In this document: one piece after another, positions 1-3,978 of the stretch
Layout of the letters: each line of letters starts with the position of its first letter
How positions within the stretch are numbered: the stretch's first letter is position 1
Assembly: GCA_035287045.1 (NCBI GenBank)
Contig: DATECF010000141.1
Span: 1-19,104, forward strand
DNA: 19,104 nt
Direction of reading: 5' to 3'
Source of the DNA: JACPAP01 sp035287045
Lineage (GTDB): Bacteria; Gemmatimonadota; Gemmatimonadetes; Gemmatimonadales; GWC2-71-9
Notes under the pieces: model-generated
Seen by the model: only the letters and a program-made list of their open reading frames with translations
Told to the model about the DNA's origin: nothing
The model's database searches: none
Made by a program: the position numbers and the translations under genes

Positions 1-232
1 TGCGCTCCGGCACTTACCGTCGTCCACGTGCCGGGCGACGAGCTAATCGGTGCGTACCTCCTGACGGCGCATGCCGCTGAGCAGGCGCGGTTCCGAGGGA
101 TCCAGCTCCCTCGGCAGCCCGCCCAAGAGGTACCTTCTGAGGGTCGTGGTCGACACCGACCGGTTCCCGCTCGAGGTCGTGACGGTGTACCGCACCAGCA
201 AGGTGCACCGGTACTGGAGGAGCCACTCGTGA
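1..232 (+). pseudogene. DUF4258-like gene, frameshifted and open at the left edge
   Basis: Two halves of one family lie in different frames. The frame of position 1 carries the N-terminal signature TAHAAEQARFRGI, which resembles the His/Arg-rich start of DUF4258 proteins. The frame of position 2 carries the typical C-terminal core YLLRVVVD followed by VVTVYRTSKVHRYW, ending at the TGA at 230-232. The linking region is too short, so a small deletion with a frameshift is likely. The second frame alone could give a 53-aa product from the ATG at 71. DUF4258 genes often sit next to DUF2283 genes, and the next gene here is DUF2283 with a GTGA start/stop overlap, which supports the identity. The function of the family is unsettled; a toxin-like role is only a suggestion. 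A sequencing or assembly indel is the main alternative. Confidence 0.55.
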
Positions 233-429
233 AAGCCTCTTACGATCGCCGCACGGACACGCTCAGCGTGATTCTGAAACTCGGTACGCCCGTAGCCGAG
301 AGCGACGAGCCCCGACCGGGGATCATCCTCGATTTCGACGAGCACGGGGACTTGGTTTCACTGGAGGTGCTCGACGCGTCCAAACGTGTGACCGACGCTG
401 ACCGTATGGAATTTCACACGGCTCAGTGA
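229..429 (+). CDS. DUF2283 domain protein
   Basis: This is a 66-aa protein starting at the GTG at 229. A GGAGG ribosome binding site (216-220) lies 8 nt upstream, and the GTG overlaps the stop of the DUF4258-like frame, so I reject the longer upstream extension. The sequence shows the family pattern: Y-D-x-x-x-D-T-L near the N-terminus, a central PGIILDFDEHGDLVSLEVLDAS strand-turn-strand block, and a short variable tail. It is full length for DUF2283, a small beta-rich domain usually encoded beside DUF4258. The pairing looks like a small toxin-antitoxin-style cassette, but no biochemical role is established. With its partner frameshifted, this member may be an orphan. Confidence 0.8.
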   Translation: MKASYDRRTDTLSVILKLGTPVAESDEPRPGIILDFDEHGDLVSLEVLDASKRVTDADRMEFHTAQ

Positions 430-465
430 TCATGCAGCTCCAGCGCATACCGTCATTCGTCTATA

Positions 466-486
466 CCTCGGTACCCGTCACCGAGG
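466..486 (+). terminator. Hairpin after the DUF2283 gene
   Basis: A perfect 7-bp inverted repeat (CCTCGGT at 466-472, ACCGAGG at 480-486) with a 7-nt loop lies 37 nt after the DUF2283 stop. No clear U-tract follows, so terminator function is tentative. Confidence 0.35.
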
Positions 487-500
487 ATTAGCTTCCCCCT

Positions 501-827
501 GTGGCGAGCCTGACCCTCGACTGGCTCCACGTCATCGTCCTGCTCGGCGCCATCCAGGGCGTGTTCCTGGCGGGAGCGCTGGCCTCCAAGCGGCGCAACC
601 GCACCGCCAATCGCCTGCTGGGCGCGGCCTTCCCGTTGCCCTTCCTGTTCGGCCCGCTCATCTACCTCTACGCCGTCTCCGCGGCCGACCGGAACCACCG
701 GCTCACGCGGCTCGACGCGCTGCACTTCGTGCCATATGGAACGATCCACCGTGCAGAGCTACCTTGCTATGAAGCAACGGTCGTTGGACGCAAGGAACGC
801 AAGATCAAACGCTACCTGGATGACTGA
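501..827 (+). pseudogene. Remnant of AraC-family regulator with membrane N-terminus
   Basis: The frame from the GTG at 501 encodes 108 residues. Residues 1-45 contain one hydrophobic segment (WLHVIVLLGAIQGVFLAGAL) and then RRNRTANRLLGAAF, the typical opening of AraC-type regulators with a multi-helix membrane sensor. It then jumps straight to PLPFLFGPLIYLYA and LDALHFVPY, a block normally separated from the first by roughly 30 residues and one more helix. After LHFVPY the similarity ends, and the remaining helices and the DNA-binding HTH domain are missing. The last 29 residues look unrelated and basic (GRKERKIKRYLDD). This fits an internal deletion plus a 3' truncation. I recognise the family from its motifs; the deletion size is inferred. 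Confidence 0.6.
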
Positions 828-963
828 ACCCGCTCGTTTTGTGGTGTGTCTCGAGACCGGCGACTACCCGGTCAGCCTGGAGCGCTGGAAGGTGTATCGA
901 GTCCTCCAGCTGCCCGCGGACGTCGCACAGCGCCACGGCAGTCAGCCAGCCCGCGATCATTGA
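820..963 (+). pseudogene. Short truncated ORF, FVVC-x6-YPVSLE family
   Basis: A 47-aa frame starts at the ATG at 820, overlapping the end of the AraC remnant in ATGACTGA. The segment ARFVVCLETGDYPVSLERWKVYRVL resembles the start of a widespread small uncharacterised protein that normally continues into an acidic, Tyr-rich C-terminus (DESGEDYLYP-like). Here the frame ends soon after AQRHG, so the C-terminal half is absent. No good ribosome binding site is visible. It is most likely a truncated remnant; a genuine micro-protein is possible but less likely. Between its end and 1080 I see no supportable gene. Confidence 0.4.
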
Positions 964-1082
964 GCCGTGGCTTGACGCGGGGTCAGGCTCCGCCTACCAT
1001 CCTCCTGCGCGGCGATTTCCCCGACTTGATGGGCCGCGCGATGTCCGTGGGCCACGTGCCCACCATCTAAGTCGCGGATAAG

Positions 1083-1119
1083 AGGCTCCGCGACGACTCG
1101 TCGGGAGCCTTTATTGTTT
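1083..1119 (+). terminator. Intrinsic terminator upstream of the metK leader
   Basis: AGGCTCC (1083-1089) pairs with GGAGCCT (1104-1110). Inside it, after a single bulged G, CGAC (1091-1094) pairs with GTCG (1100-1103) around the loop GACTC. A U-rich run, TTTATTGTTT (1110-1119), follows directly. This is the best canonical intrinsic terminator in the window. It separates the eroded genes upstream from the metK riboswitch. Confidence 0.75.
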
Positions 1120-1150
1120 CTGGTACTCGGCGGTCTCCGCTTCGGCCGCC

Positions 1151-1250
1151 GGCATGGAGAGGCGGGTAGAGCACCGGCTCAGTGACCCGCCGCCAACCGT
1201 GGTCCAACGGTGGCACAGCCGGCCGGACCCGCTGGGTCCGGAACCATGCG
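1151..1250 (+). ncRNA. SAM-I/IV-type riboswitch in the metK leader
   Basis: The region folds into the four-way junction of the SAM-I/SAM-IV clan. P1 is GCATGG (1152-1157) with CCATGC (1244-1249). P2 is GGCGGGT (1161-1167) with ACCCGCC (1185-1191), with a P2b GAG/CTC (1169-1171, 1178-1180) closing the loop CACCGG. P3 is ACCGT (1196-1200) with ACGGT (1207-1211). P4 is CCGGACCC (1223-1230) with GGGTCCGG (1234-1241). The loop CCGG (1174-1177) can form the clan's pseudoknot with CCGG at 1219-1222. The conserved AGAG before P2 and the CCAACC...GGTGGCA core match the family pattern. It lies 64 nt upstream of the S-adenosylmethionine synthetase start, the expected target. No K-turn is visible, and no terminator hairpin lies between aptamer and gene, so control of translation start is likely. 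The SAM-I/IV versus SAM-IV assignment is inferred. Confidence 0.85.
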
Positions 1251-1300
1251 CGAGTGAAGCGGTCAACGGTGGGACGCCCTTGGCAGAGCGCTCCCAGTGA

Positions 1301-1305
1301 AAGGA
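1301..1305 (+). promoter_or_regulatory. metK ribosome binding site
   Basis: AAGGA lies 8 nt before the ATG at 1314 and fixes the metK start. The overlapping GGAC (1303-1306) is complementary to GTCC in the riboswitch P3 loop (1202-1205), so ligand-dependent masking of this site is possible. Confidence 0.65.
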
Positions 1306-1313
1306 CGCCTGTC

Positions 1314-2429
1314 ATGAGCATGTCTACGGGTCACTTCATCTACACGTCCGAGTCCGTCACCGAGGGCCACCCGGACAAAGTCTGCGATTTGATCGCCGAC
1401 ACTATTTTGGACGCCCACTTGAAGGACGACCCCCAGGCCCGCGTGGCCTGCGAGGTCCTCTGCAAGGGCAACAACGTCGTCCTCGCCGGAGAGATCACCT
1501 CAAGTAGCAAGGTGGACTACGAAGCCGTTGCGCGGCTGGCCATCGCCCGCGTGGGCTACGTGGACGAGAGCGAGCCGTTCGCCGCCAGGACCGTGACGGT
1601 CACGAACTTGATCAGCGCCCAGTCCGGCGAGATCTCACAGGCCGTGGGCGGCGCCGGCGAGGCACCAGCCCAGCTCGGCGCCGGCGACCAGGGCATGATG
1701 ATGGGCTACGCCACCAACGAGACGCCCGAGCTGATGCCCCTGCCCATCCTCCTGGCCCACCGCTTGAGCAACACCCTCGCCTGCGATCGCAAGGACGGCG
1801 CCGTGCCGTGGCTTTTGCCTGACGGAAAGACCCAAGTCACCGTCGCCTACCACAACGGGACCCCAAAACGCGTCACCCGCGTGGTGGTCTCCACCCAGCA
1901 CTCCGCGGACGCGAAGGCCCACGTGGAGCCGTACGTGAAGGAACATCTGGTGCCGCGCGCCCTGGGCGACTGGTTCACCAAGGACATCGTGATCGCTGCC
2001 AATCCCTCCGGCAGCTTCATGCGCGGCGGACCCTCGGCCGACTGCGGCGTCACCGGCCGGAAGATCATCGTGGATAGCTACGGCGGCCTGGCTCGCCACG
2101 GCGGCGGGGCCTTCAGCGGCAAGGACCCCACCAAGGTGGACCGAAGTGGCGCCTACTTCTGCCGCTACGTGGCCCGCTCGGTGGTGACCGCGGGGATCGC
2201 CCAGCGCGCCGAGGTCTCCGTGGCGTACGCCATTGGGCTGGCGGAGCCGATGCACGTGAGCGTGAACACGTTTGGCACCGGGGACGACCAGGCGTCCGAG
2301 CGGTTCGTGCGGGAGTTCGACTTCCGGCCCGCCGCGATCATTGAGCGGCTCAACCTGCGCCAGCCGATCTACGCCCGGACTACTAATTACGGGCACTTTG
2401 GGCGACCGGGATTTCCGTGGGAGGGATGA
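1314..2429 (+). CDS. metK: S-adenosylmethionine synthetase
   Basis: This cytoplasmic enzyme makes S-adenosylmethionine from ATP and methionine. The product is 371 aa from the ATG at 1314; the frame is open further upstream, but that part is riboswitch and leader. Hallmarks are GHPDK at residues 18-22, GAGDQGMMMGYATNE at 122-136, the adenine/phosphate-binding block around DCGVTGRK (243-250) and GGGAFSGKDPTKVDRS at 263-278. The usual PTGRF-x-x-GGP-x-GD segment reads PSGSFMRGGPSAD, and the protein ends at FPWEG, about a dozen residues earlier than E. coli MetK. Both traits suit a divergent bacterial MetK clade rather than damage. It is transcribed alone, behind the SAM riboswitch and before a strong hairpin, so feedback by its own product is expected. 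Confidence 0.96.
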   Translation: MSMSTGHFIYTSESVTEGHPDKVCDLIADTILDAHLKDDPQARVACEVLCKGNNVVLAGEITSSSKVDYEAVARLAIARVGYVDESEPFAARTVTVTNLISAQSGEISQAVGGAGEAPAQLGAGDQGMMMGYATNETPELMPLPILLAHRLSNTLACDRKDGAVPWLLPDGKTQVTVAYHNGTPKRVTRVVVSTQHSADAKAHVEPYVKEHLVPRALGDWFTKDIVIAANPSGSFMRGGPSADCGVTGRKIIVDSYGGLARHGGGAFSGKDPTKVDRSGAYFCRYVARSVVTAGIAQRAEVSVAYAIGLAEPMHVSVNTFGTGDDQASERFVREFDFRPAAIIERLNLRQPIYARTTNYGHFGRPGFPWEG

Positions 2430-2470
2430 ACGCCCAAGGCCGCGGGCTTGATGCCCGCGGCCTTGGGCGT
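2430..2470 (+). terminator. Strong hairpin directly after metK
   Basis: A perfect 18-bp inverted repeat (2430-2447 with 2453-2470) has a 5-nt TTGAT loop and begins at the last base next to the metK TGA. The stem is very GC-rich, and no U-run follows. It may end transcription with the help of Rho or stabilise the 3' end of the mRNA. Confidence 0.7.
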
Positions 2471-2551
2471 GGCGGCACACAACCACGCGAGCCGTTCGCA
2501 ACGACAAATTAGGTATACGCTGGGCCCCACTGAACAATCAAGAGCCGGGGG

Positions 2552-2590
2552 TGCGGGTGGGGAGACTCGGACTCCCACGGGCTTTCGCCC
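2552..2590 (-). pseudogene. 3' half of a tRNA-Leu-like gene (remnant)
   Basis: Read on the minus strand, this contains a class II variable arm GGGC-GAAA-GCCC (2590-2579), a T arm GGGAG-TCCGAGT-CTCCC (2576-2560) and the 3' acceptor strand CACCCGC plus discriminator A (2559-2552). This matches the 3' end of many bacterial tRNA-Leu genes. No matching GCGGGTG acceptor strand, D arm or anticodon arm lies 5' of it; instead there is an unrelated 7-bp hairpin (2600-2621). The T loop has C where T55 is expected, and CCA is not encoded. It is therefore a non-functional fragment, perhaps an old integration scar. Confidence 0.65.
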
Positions 2591-2677
2591 AAGTCGTTGC
2601 GAAACCCTCGCGCTGGTTTCGTCTTCGCCCGCCGCGGCGGCTCGCCGATACCCGCCCTTGGCCTCACGTCGGCCAAC

Positions 2678-2812
2678 GTGCTGAGTCGGTGGAGCCCGGA
2701 CGGGCGCGAGCTGTGGGTGTACCGGATGGGTCCCGCCGTGATCCCCCGCGTGGCCGCGTACCTCCAACTTCGCTACACGTCCGCGCTGTTCGTGGTGGAG
2801 GGCGTGCCTTGA
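2678..2812 (+). pseudogene. C-terminal scrap of a PD40 beta-propeller (kinase-type) protein
   Basis: The frame ending at 2812 reads SRWSPDGRELWVYRMGP, a typical PD40/WD40-like blade (W-S-P-D-G-R-x-L-W-V). It then goes quickly to LRYTSALFVVEGVP and stop. The ending resembles the conserved tail (S-Y-x-R-x-L-S-D-L-F-V-V-E-G) of Ser/Thr kinases with C-terminal propellers that abound in Gemmatimonadota and Acidobacteria. The roughly 100 residues that normally lie between these blocks are missing, and no kinase domain precedes them. I read it as an internally deleted leftover. There is no credible start codon with a ribosome binding site. Confidence 0.5.
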
Positions 2813-2862
2813 ACCAGGGGTGGCGCCTGGCCCAATCCCAAGACCGGCGCTGTATATCGTTG

Positions 2863-2876
2863 AATATCTTGATATT
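2863..2876. promoter_or_regulatory. Palindromic operator candidate
   Basis: AATATC-TT-GATATT is a perfect 6+2+6 inverted repeat in an AT-rich patch within GC-rich sequence. It covers the proposed -35 box of the toxin-antitoxin-like pair, as an autorepression site would. Confidence 0.5.
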
Positions 2877-2897
2877 ACATCATAAGCCGCTTAACAT
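2869..2897 (+). promoter_or_regulatory. Promoter of the AbiEii-type pair
   Basis: TTGATA (2869-2874) and TAACAT (2892-2897) are separated by 17 nt, a good sigma-70-like arrangement. Transcription should begin near 2904, at or next to the ATG at 2905. No Shine-Dalgarno sequence precedes that ATG, so the mRNA may be leaderless. Confidence 0.6.
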
Positions 2898-2904
2898 ACA
2901 GCAC

Positions 2905-3168
2905 ATGGATAGCGTTCGACGTTATCTCGCTGAAATCGGAGCCCGAGGCGGGCGGCGCAGCCGCCGCACCCTCGACGCCGAAACCGCCCGCGTCATGGTC
3001 CGCGTGCGGGAAGCCCGGCGTGCGTTCCGCCGCTTTCGAAGCCTCTGCTTCTGGTCGCACCGCCCCGACTTGGTCATTCGCGCCGAGGATGTCGCCTGGG
3101 TGGCGGAGCAACTGATGAAGCACGGCAACCGAGCAGCGTGGCGCGCTGGTGCCAGACTGTGCCGCTGA
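2905..3168 (+). CDS. Small basic partner of AbiEii-type nucleotidyltransferase
   Basis: This is an 87-aa protein from the ATG at 2905. Its N-terminal third is very basic (RRYLAEIGARGGRRSRRTL). A central block is rich in Arg and aromatics (REARRAFRRFRSLCFWS), and the C-terminal block DLVIRAEDVAWVAEQLMKHGNRAAW resembles small proteins commonly encoded just before AbiEii-like nucleotidyltransferases. No classical HTH is obvious. The gene overlaps the next one, suggesting coupled translation. From context it is the likely antitoxin or regulator, possibly binding DNA or RNA through its basic N-terminus; that role is inference. The promoter with its palindrome sits directly upstream. Confidence 0.75.
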   Translation: MDSVRRYLAEIGARGGRRSRRTLDAETARVMVRVREARRAFRRFRSLCFWSHRPDLVIRAEDVAWVAEQLMKHGNRAAWRAGARLCR

Positions 3169-3965
3169 CCGCGTTCCAGCGGGAACTGCTGGCGACGCTG
3201 GCCACCCGCCCCACTGATGAGCGATACCTGGCTGGTGGAGCCGCCATGCACTTCGCCCCAAACTCGGCCCGCTACAGCGACGACCTCGACTTCTTTCACG
3301 ACACCGAAGCGCGGGTGGCACGAGCGTTCGCCGCCGACCGGGACCAGCTGCAGCGCGCCGGCTATGCCGTCGCGGTCGAGTTGTCTCAGCCGGGCTTCGT
3401 CCGCGCGGTCGTCCGCCGCGACGACCAGGCCACGCGCGTGGATTGGGCGCACGACTCGGCGTGGCGCTTCATGCCGCTGGTGCGCGATGAGCTGGGCGGG
3501 CTCCTCCTGCACCCGGTTGATCTCGCGATCAACAAGGTGCTTGCGCTGGCGGGCCGCGACGAGCCCCGGGACTTCGTGGACATCCTGTTCGTGCACCGCA
3601 GCGTTCTGCGCCTGGCTGGCTTGAATTGGGCGGCCGTGGGAAAAGACCCGGGCTTCACGCCGCGTTCCCTGCTCGAGCTCCTGAAACGGCGCGGCCGCCA
3701 CCGCCCGGAGGACTTCGCCCGGCTGCAGTTGGCTCAAGCCTTCGAACCGACGCAGGTCAAGCGGGAATGGCTCGAGGCCCTCGCCGACGCTGAGGAGTTT
3801 GCGAAGACGCGGCCGCCGGAGGAGTCTGGTTGTCTGTACTATTCGGTCCGGCAGGGGTTTGTCATGCCACGTCCCGATGCGAGTCTCGCCGACCAAGGCC
3901 TCGTGCCGCACTTTGGCGCCCCCGGCGGGGTTCTTCCACGAATGGCGGATTCGCGAATCGAATAG
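3159..3965 (+). CDS. AbiEii/AbiGii-type nucleotidyltransferase (toxin-like)
   Basis: This is 268 aa from the GTG at 3159 (MPLTAFQRELLATLA...), chosen because family members start at this point. A GTG at 3138 would add 7 residues and lengthen the overlap with the upstream gene. The nucleotidyltransferase core shows GGAAMHF then SDDLDFFHD around residues 28-48, the GG...D-x-D pattern of the fold. It continues with LHPVDLAINKVLALAGRDEPRDFVD, the conserved Lys/Asp block of the AbiEii family. A C-terminal PPEESG motif and FGAPGG tail are intact, so the gene is full length. AbiEii toxins transfer nucleotides to tRNA or other targets; this member's substrate is unknown. It is cotranscribed with the preceding small basic protein and converges on the kinase gene with only 13 nt between stops. 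Confidence 0.85.
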   Translation: MPLTAFQRELLATLATRPTDERYLAGGAAMHFAPNSARYSDDLDFFHDTEARVARAFAADRDQLQRAGYAVAVELSQPGFVRAVVRRDDQATRVDWAHDSAWRFMPLVRDELGGLLLHPVDLAINKVLALAGRDEPRDFVDILFVHRSVLRLAGLNWAAVGKDPGFTPRSLLELLKRRGRHRPEDFARLQLAQAFEPTQVKREWLEALADAEEFAKTRPPEESGCLYYSVRQGFVMPRPDASLADQGLVPHFGAPGGVLPRMADSRIE

Positions 3966-3978
3966 CGCGGCACGCCCG

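Noticed and set aside
964..1070. A short frame ending MGRAMSVGHVPTI before the terminator
   Set aside because: There is no ribosome binding site, recognisable family or length to support a gene; it could be the tail of another decayed gene but cannot be assigned.
1182..1313. A 44-residue N-terminal extension of MetK
   Set aside because: It would translate the riboswitch aptamer; the Shine-Dalgarno at 1301-1305 and the conserved MetK N-terminus both place the start at 1314.
1635..2537. A 300-codon minus-strand frame opposite metK
   Set aside because: It is antisense to highly conserved metK motifs and rich in His, Gly, Arg and Val, a typical shadow frame.
2552..2640. An intact tRNA gene
   Set aside because: No 5' acceptor strand, D arm or anticodon loop can be built; only the 3' half is tRNA-like.
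2387..2767. A protein-coding frame containing VGVRVSPPAP
   Set aside because: This peptide is the well-known translation of a tRNA-Leu 3' end; the underlying DNA is the tRNA remnant at 2552-2590, not a gene.
2551..3168. A 205-codon version of the small basic protein starting at 2551
   Set aside because: The extension runs through the tRNA remnant, the PD40 remnant and the promoter; the ATG at 2905 agrees with family length and promoter position.
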